Shown here: positions 34,037 through 44,021 of the stretch, piece by piece | How the letters are laid out: each line of letters begins with the position of its first letter | Position numbering within the stretch: the stretch's first letter is position 1 | Assembly: GCF_900101175.1 (NCBI RefSeq) | Contig: NZ_FNFQ01000011.1 | Span: 114,736 to 178,735, forward strand | Reading direction: 5' to 3' | DNA: 64,000 bases | Source: Stenotrophomonas pavanii | Lineage (GTDB): Bacteria; Pseudomonadota; Gammaproteobacteria; Xanthomonadales; Xanthomonadaceae | Notes under the pieces: generated by a model | Told to the model about the DNA's origin: nothing | Database searches by the model: none | Seen by the model: only the letters and a program-made list of their open reading frames with translations | Position numbers and translations under genes: made by a program

Positions 34037-35398
34037 TCAGTGCAGCAGCACCAGCGTGGCCAGGCCGAGGAAGGTGAAGAAGCCCATCGAGTCGGTCACG
34101 GCGGTCAGGAAGATGCCACTGGCCAGCGCCGGGTCGAACCCAAAGCGTTTCAGGGTCAGCGGCACCAGCACGCCGGCCAGTGCGGCGAACAGCAGGTTGC
34201 AGGTCAGCGCGATGGCGATCACCGCCGACAGCCCCGGCGAGTGGAACCAGACCAGCACGATCATGCCCAGGATCGAGCCCAGCAGCAGGCCATTGAGCGC
34301 GGCCACCCGCACTTCCTTCCACAGCAGCGTGCGCGCGTTGGAGGCGCCCACCTGGCCCAGCGCCAGGCCGCGCACCATCAGCGCCAGCACCTGGGTGCCG
34401 GCATTGCCACCCAGGCCGGCCACGATCGGCATCAGCACGGCCAGCGCCACCAGCTTGTCGATCGTGCCTTCGAAGTGGCCGACCACGCTGGAGGCCAGGA
34501 AGGCCGTGCACAGGTTCACCGACAGCCACATCAGGCGGCGGCGCATCGCGCGCCAGACCGGGCTGAACAGGTCCTCGTCCTCGTCCAGGCCGGCGGCGCC
34601 CAGCGCCTGGTGCTCGGCCTGGCCACGGATGATGTCGACCACGTCATCGATGGTGATGCGACCGACCAGGATGTTGTTCTCATCCACCACCGGGGCGGAA
34701 ATCCAGTCGTGGTCGGAAAACTGGCGGGCGACCTCCTGGTCGCTCTCGCCGACGTCGATGGCCGGCTGCTCGTCATCGATCAGGCGGTTGATCGGGGTGG
34801 TGTCCTCGTGGGTCACCAGGGCCGCCAGCGACACCCGGCCGAGGTATTGATGGCGCCGGCTGACCACGAACAGGTGGTCGGTGTGGTCGGGCAGTTCGCC
34901 GCGCAGGCGCAGGTAGCGCAGCACCACGTCGACGTTGACGTCGGCGCGCACGGTCACCACGTCCGGGTTCATCAGGCGGCCGGCGCTGTCCTCGGGATAG
35001 GACAGCACCTGTTCCAGGCGCTCGCGGTTCTCGCGGTCCATCGACTTGAGGACTTCGTCGATGACCGTATCCGGCAGGTCTTCGACCAGGTCGGCCAGAT
35101 CGTCGATGTCCAGGTCTTCGACCGCGGCGATGATTTCGTCCGGGTCCATGTCCGCGAGCAGGCTTTCGCGCACGTCGTCGCCGACGTGGACCAGCACCTC
35201 GCCGTCATCGTCCGGATCCACCAGGCCCCACACCACTTCGCGCTTGCCCGGCGGCAGCGATTCAAGCAGGTTGCCGATCTCGGCCGGGGCCAGGGTATTG
35301 ACCAGCCGACGCACCGGGCCCAGCCGGCCGCTGTCCAGTGCATCGGACAACATCCGCAGTTGGCGCGCAGTCTTGTCGTGGCGTACGGCTTCAGCCAT
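34037..35398 (-). CDS. mgtE: Magnesium transporter MgtE
   Basis: A 453-residue Mg2+ channel. The N-terminal acidic helical domain (LLESLPPGKREVVWGLVDPDDDGEVLVHVGDDV) and two CBS motifs (VVSRRHQYLGRVSL, DWISAPVVDENNILVGRITIDDVVDII) gate the pore. Five membrane helices follow, with the family motif GLGGNAGTQVLALMVRGLALGQ in the TM3-4 region. Start 35398 (MAEAVRHDK) is used because residues encoded upstream are not conserved. It lies downstream of ptsI on the same strand, but a SMAG and a second repeat intervene. Confidence 0.95.
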   Translation of the reverse strand: MAEAVRHDKTARQLRMLSDALDSGRLGPVRRLVNTLAPAEIGNLLESLPPGKREVVWGLVDPDDDGEVLVHVGDDVRESLLADMDPDEIIAAVEDLDIDDLADLVEDLPDTVIDEVLKSMDRENRERLEQVLSYPEDSAGRLMNPDVVTVRADVNVDVVLRYLRLRGELPDHTDHLFVVSRRHQYLGRVSLAALVTHEDTTPINRLIDDEQPAIDVGESDQEVARQFSDHDWISAPVVDENNILVGRITIDDVVDIIRGQAEHQALGAAGLDEDEDLFSPVWRAMRRRLMWLSVNLCTAFLASSVVGHFEGTIDKLVALAVLMPIVAGLGGNAGTQVLALMVRGLALGQVGASNARTLLWKEVRVAALNGLLLGSILGMIVLVWFHSPGLSAVIAIALTCNLLFAALAGVLVPLTLKRFGFDPALASGIFLTAVTDSMGFFTFLGLATLVLLH

Positions 35399-35510
35399 CG
35401 CAGCTCCCGCGGGATAAGAAAAGCCGCGATCCCGGCAAGGATGCGGCAACAGGGGTGTTCAGCGCGTCATTATCGCAAGGGGATGTTTCAGCGCATAGCC
35501 GCCGGGTGGC

Positions 35511-35537
35511 GGTAGTGCCGGCCGCTGGCCGGCAACC
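35511..35537. repeat. SMAG/REP palindrome with intact GTAG
   Basis: GGTAGTGCCGGCC-GCT-GGCCGGCAACC is almost the same as the copies at 29641 and 56278. It lies in the 227-bp gap between ptsI and mgtE. Confidence 0.8.
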
Positions 35538-35556
35538 TCTTGGCCTTCGACGGGAC

Positions 35557-35596
35557 GGGATCAGATCCTTCTCCCGCGGAAAAGCGATCTGACCCC
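35557..35596. repeat. GGGATCAGATCC-type imperfect palindrome
   Basis: GGGATCAGATCCTT pairs with GCGATCTGACCCC around CTCCCGCGG. It is a member of the second repeat family and lies 20 bp after the SMAG at 35511, in the ptsI-mgtE gap. Confidence 0.65.
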
Positions 35597-35625
35597 AGGC
35601 ATGCATGCCCGGCGAGCGGGTGGTA

Positions 35626-37395
35626 TCAGGGCGTATCGGCCACCAGCGCCAGCCAGCGTTCGATGGCACGGCGGTCACGCGCGGCCAGCAGTTTCGGTGC
35701 GCGGGCGCGCAGTGCGCCCAGGTCAGCGTCGCGGATCGCGCGGCGCACTTCCAGCAGGGTGCCGGGGTGCAGGCTGAACTCGCTCAGGCCCAGTGCCAGC
35801 AGCAGCGGCGTCATCCGCGCATCACCGGCCATTTCGCCGCAGACCGCGACCGGAATACGGTGGCGTGCGCCGGTCTCGATCACCATCTGCAGCAGCCGCA
35901 GCACGGCGGGATGCAGCGGTGAGTACAACTCGCCCAGCGCCTCGTTGTTGCGGTCGGCGGCCAGCAGGTACTGCACCAGGTCGTTGGTGCCGATCGACAG
36001 GAAGTCGACCAGATCGATGAAGCTCTCCAGCGCCAGTGCAGCCGCCGGCACTTCGATCATCGCGCCCAGCGGCACGTGTTCGGCCACCATGTGGCCTTCG
36101 GCGCGCAGCTGTTCGCTCAGCTTGAGCATGCGCCGGCGCACCGCCAGCAGTTCCTCGCGGGTGCTGATCATCGGCACCAGCACGCGCAGCTTGCCGTAGG
36201 CGGAGGCGCGCAGGATCGCGCGCAGCTGGGTGTCGGCCACTTTGGGTCGGGCCAGCGACAGGCGCACGCCGCGCAGGCCCAGCGCCGGATTCTCTTCGTT
36301 GCTCAGGGTCAGGCCGGTGCGATCGGCCTTGTCCGCACCCAGGTCGAGCGTGCGGATGGTGACGGGCCGGCCGCTCATGCCCAGCGCGGCATCCCGGTAG
36401 GTCTGGAACTGTTCTTCTTCGTCCGGCAGCTCGTTGCGCTGCAGGAACAGGAATTCGGTGCGGTACAGGCCCAGCCCCTGCGCACCCAGCGCATGCGCCT
36501 GGGTGACGTCTTCCAGCGACTCGGCATTGGCCAGCAGGGCGATGTCGACCTGGTCGCGGGTGCGGCTGGGCTTGCTGCGCAGGCGGCCAAGCTCGCGCTG
36601 CTCGCGTGCGTGCTCCTTCAGGCGCGTGCGGTAGTCACGCAGGTTGTCCGCCAACGGGTTGGCGGTGATGCTGCCGTCGGCGCCGTCGATGATCAGCACG
36701 TCGCCGTCGGCGATGCGGCTGAGCAGCTGCGGGACGTTGACGATCAGCGGCAGGTGCAGGCTGCGTGCCAGGATCGCGCTGTGCGACAGCGCGCTGCCGG
36801 CGGCGGTGACGATGCCGACCACGCCTTGCGCCTGCAGCTGCGCCAGCTCGGACGGAGCGATGTTGTCGCAGACCAGGATCTCGCCTGCCAGGCCCTTCAT
36901 CGCCGGCGCGCGTTCGGGTTGCAGGAAGGCATGGATACGGCCGATCACATGGTCCAGGTCGTCCATGCGGCTCTTCAGGTAGGCATCGTCCATGCCATCG
37001 AAGACCTTGGCCAGGCGGTCGCGCTGCAGGCGCAGGGCGTAACCGGCACTGTACGGGCCGCTGCGGATCAGTTCGTCCAGGCCATACAACAGCTCGGGGT
37101 CGTCCAGCAGCAGCGCGTGCAGGTCCAGGAACTCGCCCACTTCCTGGTTCAGTGCGCCATGCAGGCGCTGCCGCAGCTCGTGCATTTCCATGCGCGCGGC
37201 ATCCACGGCATGGTGCAGGCGCGCCAGCTCGGCCTCGACCTGGTGGGGGGCGACACGTTGTTCGGCCACTTCCAGCGCATGCGGCAGGCGCACCCGGGCC
37301 CGGCCCATCGCCGTACCACGGGCGGCGCCGTGCCCGGCCAGCCGTTGTACCGGCCGCTGGCCCGGGGGAAGCTGGCCGGCGCGTGCGCGTGGCAC
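35626..37395 (-). CDS. ptsI: PTS enzyme I (phosphoenolpyruvate-protein phosphotransferase)
   Basis: A 589-residue enzyme that passes phosphate from PEP to HPr. The phosphorylated His lies in TAAGSALSHSAILARSLHLP; the PEP-binding barrel has YRTEFLFLQRNELPDEEEQF and FLSIGTNDLVQYLLAADRNN, and the acid/base Cys is in VAVCGEMAGD. The start is a GTG at 37395, 2 bp past the HPr stop. The first 16 residues (MPRARAGQLPPG...) are basic and not conserved. It has no NPr-type GAF domain, so it is a sugar-type EI. It completes the EIIA-HPr-EI cluster. Confidence 0.95.
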   Translation of the reverse strand: MPRARAGQLPPGQRPVQRLAGHGAARGTAMGRARVRLPHALEVAEQRVAPHQVEAELARLHHAVDAARMEMHELRQRLHGALNQEVGEFLDLHALLLDDPELLYGLDELIRSGPYSAGYALRLQRDRLAKVFDGMDDAYLKSRMDDLDHVIGRIHAFLQPERAPAMKGLAGEILVCDNIAPSELAQLQAQGVVGIVTAAGSALSHSAILARSLHLPLIVNVPQLLSRIADGDVLIIDGADGSITANPLADNLRDYRTRLKEHAREQRELGRLRSKPSRTRDQVDIALLANAESLEDVTQAHALGAQGLGLYRTEFLFLQRNELPDEEEQFQTYRDAALGMSGRPVTIRTLDLGADKADRTGLTLSNEENPALGLRGVRLSLARPKVADTQLRAILRASAYGKLRVLVPMISTREELLAVRRRMLKLSEQLRAEGHMVAEHVPLGAMIEVPAAALALESFIDLVDFLSIGTNDLVQYLLAADRNNEALGELYSPLHPAVLRLLQMVIETGARHRIPVAVCGEMAGDARMTPLLLALGLSEFSLHPGTLLEVRRAIRDADLGALRARAPKLLAARDRRAIERWLALVADTP

Positions 37396-37397
37396 GC

Positions 37398-37667
37398 TCA
37401 GCTGTCCTCGTCGAAGCGGCGTTCGAACAGGCCGACCACCGCCTCCATCGCGGCGGCTTCGTCCTCGCCGTTGATGCGGACCGTGACCGGAGTGCCTTGG
37501 CCCGCGGCCAGCAGCATCACGCCCATGATGCTCTTGGCGTTGATTTCACGGCCCTTGGCGGCCATGGTCACGTTGCAGCGGAACGGTGCCAGGGTCTGCA
37601 CCAGCTTGGCGGTGGCCCGGGCATGCAGGCCCAGGCGGTTGCTGACGGTGAGTTCTCGTTCAAGCAT
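37398..37667 (-). CDS. ptsH: Phosphocarrier protein HPr
   Basis: An 89-residue HPr. The EI-phosphorylated site is His15 in RLGLHARATAKLV. Ser46 in INAKSIMGVMLLAA is the site HPr kinase modifies; hprK is present 1.7 kb upstream in the same block. It therefore belongs to the regulated HPr group found in proteobacteria with HprK. It overlaps the EIIA gene by 8 bp and ends 2 bp before the ptsI start, so translation of the three is coupled. Confidence 0.96.
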   Translation of the reverse strand: MLERELTVSNRLGLHARATAKLVQTLAPFRCNVTMAAKGREINAKSIMGVMLLAAGQGTPVTVRINGEDEAAAMEAVVGLFERRFDEDS

Positions 37668-38052
37668 CGTCGACTATCGCTCCATTACGGGTACCCGCCG
37701 CGGCTGTGGCGGGCAGTTGATCCAGTCCCTGTTCCGGATAATTCATCACCCGCAGCAACATCGGCAGGCTCAGCGCCGACACCCGGCGAACCGGGGTCCC
37801 CAGCCGGGCCAGCTGCCCGGCAAGGTTGGCGGGGCTGGCGCCGTACAGGTCGGTCAGGATCAGCACGCCTTCACCGCCGTCGACCCGCCGCAGGGCGGCC
37901 GAGGCAAGTGGCAGCAGGGCGTCCAGGTCTGCGTCGAACGGTACTTCGAAAGCTTCGGTTTTCAGCGGCAATTGCCGCAGCAGCCGGGTCGCCACGTCTA
38001 GCAGGGCGGTCCCGACCCCGGGATGTGTTACGAGGAGAATGCCACAGGTCAT
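37660..38052 (-). CDS. PTS EIIA component, mannose-family (regulatory)
   Basis: A 130-residue EIIA-Man domain: the phosphorylation site is His10 in LLVTHPGVGTALL, followed by GVLILTDLYGASPANLAGQLA. No EIIB, EIIC or EIID gene lies nearby, so it is probably regulatory rather than part of a sugar transporter. In alpha- and gammaproteobacteria with hprK, such EIIA proteins take part in phosphate signalling. It is the first of three overlapping genes (EIIA-ptsH-ptsI). Upstream is a 411-bp repeat-rich gap that separates it from rapZ. Confidence 0.9.
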   Translation of the reverse strand: MTCGILLVTHPGVGTALLDVATRLLRQLPLKTEAFEVPFDADLDALLPLASAALRRVDGGEGVLILTDLYGASPANLAGQLARLGTPVRRVSALSLPMLLRVMNYPEQGLDQLPATAAAGTRNGAIVDDA

Positions 38053-38199
38053 TACCGCACGTTAACAGGTCAAGGTGAATTGGCGATAGCAGCAGGCGAG
38101 GGGTACTGTGTCCCGTATTCAGTGTTGCTCGCTGGCGAGCCCTTTTTCGCTGAAAAAGAGATCCGACGCCATCCGTTTTTCGAGGCCTGAAAGCGATTC

Positions 38200-38243
38200 A
38201 TCCACGCATGGCGTGGATCTACCGTGTCGACCAAGGTCGACAC
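38200..38243. repeat. Composite repeat A, part 1: two REP hairpins
   Basis: ATCCACGC-ATG-GCGTGGATCTAC (38200-38222) is directly followed by GTGTCGACC-AA-GGTCGACAC (38224-38243). The first is an intact version of the palindrome interrupted by the IS110 element at 63681. The second has a partner at 56508. This is the left part of a gene-free region, 38053-38463; in the 147 bp before it I see nothing. Confidence 0.8.
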
Positions 38244-38271
38244 CCACCAACAGCACACGGAATCTGTCAGA

Positions 38272-38375
38272 GGCGGGGCGGTGTGGGCAGGCAGGACCGT
38301 TGGCGCCATGGATGGCGCCATCGAGCCCCCAGGGAGGGGTTCACGGCGTGTCCTGCCTGCCCACACCGCCCCGCC
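38272..38375. repeat. Composite repeat A, part 2: 104-bp hairpin with 26-bp perfect arms
   Basis: Arm 38272-38297 (starts GGCGGGGCGGTGTGGG) pairs without mismatch with 38350-38375. The 52-nt centre holds a nested palindrome TGGCGCCAT-GG-ATGGCGCCA (38300-38319). The centre matches that of the copy at 56353-56454 in opposite orientation (38 of 52 positions by my count), while the arms differ after the first seven bases. It lies between the EIIA gene and rapZ, both on the minus strand, so it could regulate read-through from rapZ to the PTS genes. Confidence 0.85.
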
Positions 38376-38405
38376 ATCCCACGGAATGCCGCTTTTGCTG
38401 TTGCT

Positions 38406-38432
38406 GTTACCGGCCAGCGGCCGGCACTACCG
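38406..38432. repeat. Composite repeat A, part 3: SMAG palindrome
   Basis: GTTACCGGCCAGC-GGCCGGCACTACCG with intact CTAC. It is preceded by TTGCTGTTGCTGTT, and the same GTTGCTGTT-like lead-in precedes the SMAG of the second composite when read in the same direction. Confidence 0.8.
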
Positions 38433-38463
38433 GCGGGTGCCGGGCGCAGCCCGGCCGACCCCC

Positions 38464-39348
38464 TCAATCCTGTTCGCGGTGGTAGGTGGCCACGTCTTCC
38501 CAGCCCTTCTCGCGCGCATGCCGGGCCATGCGCTCGGCCAGGTACACCGAGCGATGCTTGCCGCCGGTGCAGCCGAACGCCACGGTCACGTAGCTGCGCG
38601 TGCCATCGCCCAGTTTCGGCAGCCAGGTATCCAGGAAATCCATCAGCTGGGCCAGGTAGCGCTGCACGTCCGGTTGTGCCTCCAGGTAGTCGCGCACGCC
38701 GGGCTCACGGCCGCTGAGCGCGCGCAGGTCCGGGTCCCAGTGCGGATTGGGCAGCACACGCGCGTCGAACACGAAGTCCGCCTCGGCCGGTACGCCGCGC
38801 TTGTAGGCGAACGATTCGAACAGCAGCGACAGGCCGGTGGCATGGCCCATCGCGAACTCGGTGATGATCCGCCGCCGCAGCTGGTGCACGTTGAGGTGGC
38901 TGGTATCGATCACCGCATCGGCCTCACGGCGCAGCGGCGCGGTCAGTTCGCGTTCGCGGGCGATGGCCTCGGGCAATGACAGCCGCAGCTGGCTCAGTGG
39001 ATGGCGGCGACGGGTGTCGGCGTAGCGCTTGAGCACCGCCTCGTCACTGGCTTCGAAGAACAGCACCTTCACTTCCACGCCGGCATCGGTGGCCAGCTGC
39101 CGCCAGTTGCCCAGTTGGCTCAGGTCGGCCTGGCCGCGGACGTCGATGCCTACCGCCAGCCGGCGCGGCGCGCTGCCGTCATGGTTGGCCAGCAGGCTGC
39201 GCACGAAGTCCGGCAGCAGTTGGATGGGCAGGTTGTCCGAGCAGTAGTAGTCCTGGTCTTCGAAGGTCTTCAGGGCGACGGATTTACCCGAGCCGGACAG
39301 GCCACTGACGATGATCAGGGTCGGGGCGGTAGGGGGTGCGGTGCTCAT
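38464..39348 (-). CDS. rapZ: RNase adaptor protein RapZ
   Basis: A 294-residue protein with Walker [17 protein letters not shown] near residues 12-27, then [13 protein letters not shown] and a C-terminal domain with [22 protein letters not shown]. RapZ proteins bind GlmZ-like small RNAs and guide RNase E; in E. coli this tunes glmS and so amino-sugar supply. Location after hprK is conserved in many proteobacteria. The last gene of the lpt-rpoN-pts run before the composite repeat. Confidence 0.95.
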   Translation of the reverse strand: MSTAPPTAPTLIIVSGLSGSGKSVALKTFEDQDYYCSDNLPIQLLPDFVRSLLANHDGSAPRRLAVGIDVRGQADLSQLGNWRQLATDAGVEVKVLFFEASDEAVLKRYADTRRRHPLSQLRLSLPEAIARERELTAPLRREADAVIDTSHLNVHQLRRRIITEFAMGHATGLSLLFESFAYKRGVPAEADFVFDARVLPNPHWDPDLRALSGREPGVRDYLEAQPDVQRYLAQLMDFLDTWLPKLGDGTRSYVTVAFGCTGGKHRSVYLAERMARHAREKGWEDVATYHREQD

Positions 39349-39375
39349 GGACAGGCTCTTCGCGGGGCAGGGGAA

Positions 39376-40326
39376 TCAGGGGGTGCGCCGTTCCAGCAGG
39401 TTGCTGTGGCGGGCGATGAACATCGCCGCCGGATCAATGCCCTTGGTGCGCAGGATATGCAGGCGGGTCGCGGCCTCGGTCAGCACGGCCAGGTTGCGGC
39501 CGGGCATCACCGGCAGGGTGATCAGCGGGACATCCAGGTCCAGCACATGGCGGGTACCCGAGTCGCCGGTCAGGCGCTCGTAGCCATGCGGGGTGGGTTC
39601 GGTCATCGGCTTGGTCAGGTGGACGATCAGCCGAAGGTACTTGTTCTTCTTTACAGCCGTATCGCCGAACATCTCGCGCACGTTCAGCACGCCCAGGCCG
39701 CGCACTTCCAGCAGGTCCTGCAGCAGCTCGGGGCAGGTGCCGTCGAGCACGTCCGGGGCGATCTGGGTGAACTCGGGGGCATCGTCGGCGACCAGGCGGT
39801 GCCCGCGGCTGAGCAGTTCCAGCGCCAGCTCGCTCTTGCCCGACCCGGCCTCGCCGGTGATCAGCACGCCGATCGAGTAGATCTCCATGAACACGCCATG
39901 CAGGATCACGCGGGGTGCCAGCGTGCGCGCCAGGTGGTAGGACAGGTGGTTGAGCAGTTCGTGGCCGCGCTTGGGCGACAGCCACAGCGGCGTGCCGGAT
40001 TCATCGGCGGCGGCACGCAGGTCTTCCGGGCACGCCTGGTTGCGGGTCAGCACCAGCGCCAGCGGATGCGACTGCATGATCTTCTCGATGGTCTCCCACC
40101 GCTGCCGCGGTTCCAGCGCGTCCAGCCAGGACAGTTCCTCGGTGCCCAGGATCTGCACCTTGTTGGGATAGATGGCGTTGAGGTAGCCGGCCAGCGAAGG
40201 GCGCCGCGAGACCGTGTTGCCGGCCTCCAGCTCGCGCTTCTCACCGGATTTGCCGGCGGCCCAGCGCAGTCCCAGCCGCTCGCGCTGCTGTTCGAACAGT
40301 TCACGGGCGGTGATGCTGGTATTCAT
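39376..40326 (-). CDS. hprK: HPr kinase/phosphorylase
   Basis: A 316-residue bifunctional enzyme that phosphorylates and dephosphorylates HPr at Ser46. The P-loop is [19 protein letters not shown], preceded by the family segment [17 protein letters not shown] (HprK signature IYSIGVL). The C-terminal K3 region reads [17 protein letters not shown]. HPr at 37398 has the matching Ser46. It overlaps ptsN by 4 bp. HprK with a permease-less PTS is usual in xanthomonads and is thought to link carbon status to regulation. Confidence 0.95.
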   Translation of the reverse strand: MNTSITARELFEQQRERLGLRWAAGKSGEKRELEAGNTVSRRPSLAGYLNAIYPNKVQILGTEELSWLDALEPRQRWETIEKIMQSHPLALVLTRNQACPEDLRAAADESGTPLWLSPKRGHELLNHLSYHLARTLAPRVILHGVFMEIYSIGVLITGEAGSGKSELALELLSRGHRLVADDAPEFTQIAPDVLDGTCPELLQDLLEVRGLGVLNVREMFGDTAVKKNKYLRLIVHLTKPMTEPTPHGYERLTGDSGTRHVLDLDVPLITLPVMPGRNLAVLTEAATRLHILRTKGIDPAAMFIARHSNLLERRTP

Positions 40327-40775
40327 GCGGCACTCGCAGGAGGGGTCATGTCCAGCGCCTCGCGCAGCGCGCGGGCATCGCCCGCTTCACGCAGGGCTTG
40401 GCGGATGTCGGGCACGGAGAACAGCTCGGCCAGCTCGGACAGCAGCATCAGGTGCTGGTGGGTGTAGTGGGCCGGGACGGCCATCGCAAACACCAGGTCC
40501 ACCGGCTCGTCGCCGCCGAAGTCGACCGGGGCCGCCAGTCGCAGCAGGGCGCCACGGGGGCGGTCCAGGGCCGGCGCGCGGCCATGGGGGATGGCGATGC
40601 CGTGGCCGATCGCGGTGCTGCCCAGGGCTTCGCGCTGGCACAGGTTCAGATAGATCTGTTCGGCATTGGCCTGGCGGCAGGCCAGCAACCCGGCGGCGGC
40701 CTGCAGGACGCTGTCACGGTCGGAGGCCGTGCAGAGCTGGGTCTGCACGGCCGCCAGGAGGTCAGTCAGGGGCAT
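40323..40775 (-). CDS. ptsN: Nitrogen-regulatory EIIA (EIIA-Ntr)
   Basis: A 150-residue PTS EIIA of the fructose/Ntr type. The phosphorylated His64 lies in [14 protein letters not shown]. Next come [28 protein letters not shown] and a short C-terminus. EIIA-Ntr controls potassium transport and other processes in E. coli and sits beside rpoN almost everywhere, as here (rpoN-hpf-ptsN-hprK-rapZ). HPr at 37398 is its probable phosphodonor, since no separate NPr gene is in the cluster. Confidence 0.95.
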   Translation of the reverse strand: MPLTDLLAAVQTQLCTASDRDSVLQAAAGLLACRQANAEQIYLNLCQREALGSTAIGHGIAIPHGRAPALDRPRGALLRLAAPVDFGGDEPVDLVFAMAVPAHYTHQHLMLLSELAELFSVPDIRQALREAGDARALREALDMTPPASAA

Positions 40776-40796
40776 GTCTGCGGGGAACGGTGGCGA

Positions 40797-41114
40797 TCAG
40801 CCACCATTGTCGCCCACCGGCAGCGGTGCGTGCTGCTGTTTTTTCTCCTTGTGCTTGATGACCAGGCGGTCAAGCTTGTCCGCAAGCAGGTCGATCGCGG
40901 CATACATGGTCTGGCCACCGGCCTCGGCGTGCAGGGTCTGCCCGGGGATGTTGAGGCTGGCGTCGACGTGGTGTTCGGTCTTCTGCAGCTTGAGGGTCAC
41001 CCGCGCTTCGCAGTGCTGGTCGAAGTGCTTTCCGATCCGGGCCAGCTTCTCCTCTACATAGGACTGCAGGGCCGGGGTGACTTCGACGTCTTTGCCAAAC
41101 GTTTCGATGCGCAT
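40797..41114 (-). CDS. hpf: Ribosome hibernation-promoting factor (short HPF)
   Basis: A 105-residue YfiA/HPF protein, MRIETFGKDVEVTPALQSYVEEKLARIGKHFD, with the basic helix AIDLLADKLDRLVIKHKEKKQQ at the end. It lacks the C-terminal dimerisation domain of long HPF, so it is the short gammaproteobacterial form that acts in the decoding centre in stationary phase to favour 100S ribosomes. Position between rpoN and ptsN is standard. Confidence 0.95.
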   Translation of the reverse strand: MRIETFGKDVEVTPALQSYVEEKLARIGKHFDQHCEARVTLKLQKTEHHVDASLNIPGQTLHAEAGGQTMYAAIDLLADKLDRLVIKHKEKKQQHAPLPVGDNGG

Positions 41115-41172
41115 CGGGTTTCTCCTGTGTTCGGATGTGCCAATGAACCTCTCCGCCGGGCGCGGCGGCGCG

Positions 41173-42594
41173 TCAAGCGATTCTGACCCTTTCGTGCGAG
41201 GCGGAGATGTTCATGGCTTCACGATACTTCGCCACGGTGCGCCGCGCTACTGGAATTCCCGACGATTTGAGCAGCTCAGCCAGCTTGGCGTCAGAAAGCG
41301 GCTTGCGCGGGTTCTCATCGTCGATCAGGCGCCGGATCATCGCCTGGATGGCGGTACTGGACGCCTCGCCGCCGCCTTCGGTATCGATGCCGGAGGCGAA
41401 GAAGGCGCGCAGTGGCAGGGTGCCGCGCGGGGTGCGCACGTACTTGCGGGCGATCGCACGCGACACGGTGGATTCGTGCAGGCCCAGTTCGGCGGCGATC
41501 TCGCGCAGGGTCAGCGGACGCAGTGCCTGCTCGCCGAATTCGAGGAACCCGGCCTGTTGCAGGATCAGGCTGCGCACCACGCGCAGCAGGGTTTCGCCGC
41601 GCTGCTGCAGTCCCTTCAGCAGCCAGCGCGCTTCCTGCAGCTGGGCGCGCAGGTAACCGGCGTCGGCCTCGCCACAACGTCGGATCAGCTGTTCGTAGCC
41701 ACGATGGATCACTACCCTCGGCCCGGCATGGCCGGCCAGCGCCGCGCGCCAGATGCCGTTCTGCCGCCACACCACCACGTCGGGTACCACGTAGGTATCC
41801 TGCGAAAGCGGCGCAACCTGCGTGCCCGGGCGCGGGTCCAGCGAGCGCAGCAGGGTCACTGCGGTCTCGACCTCGTCCAGCGGCTGTTTCAGTTCATGGG
41901 CCAGCCCGGCGACGCCACTGCGTGGCAGCCGTTCCAGCGGGCCTGCGGCAATCTGTCGCGCCAGCGCCAGCCCCGGCGTGTCGCCAGGCATCACGTCCAG
42001 CTGCAGCAGCAGGCACTCGCCGAGCGTGCGCGCGGCAACACCGACCGGGTCGAAGCGCTGGATGCGGTGCAGCACCGCCAGGATCTCGTCCTCGTCGGCA
42101 TGGATCGTTGGCAACAGCGTTTCCGCGATCGTGGCCAACGGTTCGCGCAGGTAACCATCGTCGTCCAGTGCATCGATCAAGGCCGCACCGATACTGCGGT
42201 CGCGTGCGGACAGATGCGACAGGTGCAGCTGCCACAGCAGGTGGTCGGCCAGCGTCTCGGTTTCGGCCACGCGCTCGGCCGCGCTGCCGGTGTCATCGTC
42301 ATCGTCGAAGCTGCCGCCACTACCGGCGGCGCTCCAGTCGAGCTCGGCCGGCGCCCAGTCGTCGCCGGTGTCGGTGCGTTCGGCGGGTGCGTCGGCCCCG
42401 GTGCTGCCGCCGCCGTCATCGGCGGTGCTGCTGTCGTTGCTGTCGGCCCAGTCCAGCAGCGGATTGCTCTCCACCGCCTGGGCGATCTCAAGCTCCAGTT
42501 CGGTCGTGGACATCTGCAGCAGCTTGATGGCCTGCTGCAGCTGGGGCGTGAGCACCAGCTGCTGTCCCAACGATGTCTGCAGCCGAGTCTTCAT
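41173..42594 (-). CDS. rpoN: RNA polymerase sigma-54 factor
   Basis: A 473-residue sigma-54. Region I is glutamine-rich (LVLTPQLQQAIKLLQMSTTELELEI), region II acidic (SAAGSGGSFDDDDDTG), and region III carries the core-binding part and the HTH LTLREIAAELGLHESTVSRAIARKYVRTPRG. The RpoN box ARRTVAKYRE recognises the -24 element. Start 42594 is the first Met of the conserved N-terminus. It directs enhancer-dependent genes such as nitrogen assimilation, flagella and pili. No -24/-12 promoter in this window convinced me. Confidence 0.97.
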   Translation of the reverse strand: MKTRLQTSLGQQLVLTPQLQQAIKLLQMSTTELELEIAQAVESNPLLDWADSNDSSTADDGGGSTGADAPAERTDTGDDWAPAELDWSAAGSGGSFDDDDDTGSAAERVAETETLADHLLWQLHLSHLSARDRSIGAALIDALDDDGYLREPLATIAETLLPTIHADEDEILAVLHRIQRFDPVGVAARTLGECLLLQLDVMPGDTPGLALARQIAAGPLERLPRSGVAGLAHELKQPLDEVETAVTLLRSLDPRPGTQVAPLSQDTYVVPDVVVWRQNGIWRAALAGHAGPRVVIHRGYEQLIRRCGEADAGYLRAQLQEARWLLKGLQQRGETLLRVVRSLILQQAGFLEFGEQALRPLTLREIAAELGLHESTVSRAIARKYVRTPRGTLPLRAFFASGIDTEGGGEASSTAIQAMIRRLIDDENPRKPLSDAKLAELLKSSGIPVARRTVAKYREAMNISASHERVRIA

Positions 42595-42634
42595 GCCTGT
42601 GCCGAACGGAAGGTAAGGGCCCCGGCGCCTGCGG

Positions 42635-43353
<719 letters not shown>

Positions 43354-43354
<1 letters not shown>

Positions 43355-43920
43355 TACTTCTTGCTCCCGGTCGGCTTGGCCGGCGTGCTGGCCGGAGCCG
43401 CCGCCTTGGGCGCAGCGGCCGGCTGTGCAGCCGCGTTCTTGTTCTTCGGCGGAATGACCGTGCGCACGCGGCTGCCATCGCCACCGGAGTTCATCTCGCC
43501 GCTGCGGGTGTTGTAGACCATGCGCTGGCCGGCATTGGTGCCGCGCGCGCTGGTGACCTTGTAGTTGCCGGTCAGGGTGATGATCTCGGTCTTGATGTCG
43601 TAGTCGATGCGATCGGCCACCGCGTCCATCCAGGTGCCATCGTCGAGCTGCTGCTTCATCGTGGCCTGCTTGCCGGTGAACACCGCACGCACGGCTTCGC
43701 CATCCTTCAGGTAGATCTCGGCTTCGGACGAGCGGAGGTCCAGCGTGCCCTGGGTGACGGTCACCCCCTGCGACAGCACGGTCTTGCCGTCGCCGGTCAG
43801 CACGCCCGACTGGGCGCCGGCGTCGATGTTCATGTTCTCGTTGCGGTCGGTCGACTTGGCAAAGGCTGCGCTGGGAACAAGGAGACCGAGCGCGAGTACG
43901 GCTGCAAAGGGAATCTTCAT
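43354..43920 (-). CDS. lptA: LPS transport periplasmic protein LptA
   Basis: A 188-residue periplasmic bridge protein. Signal peptide [21 protein letters not shown] is followed by OstA-type beta-jellyroll repeats ([62 protein letters not shown]). The C-terminal Ala/Pro/Lys tail ([25 protein letters not shown]) is low complexity and not needed by the fold. It binds LPS and links LptC to LptD. Confidence 0.93.
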
Positions 43921-44021
43921 CGGGGTCCGTTCTACCGGTGGGGCCGCCCGGAAACCCGGGGGCGGGTGGGGGAGCTGCCTTCCTTGCGCCGGTCCGGGGA
44001 CGTCGCAGGAGGGCGGCGGAA

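Noticed and set aside
33647..35515. Plus-strand open frame opposite mgtE
   Set aside because: A codon-bias shadow of a confident transporter gene.
37395..37400. A frameshift between ptsH and ptsI
   Set aside because: The two genes are simply 2 bp apart with a GTG start for ptsI, and both proteins are complete.
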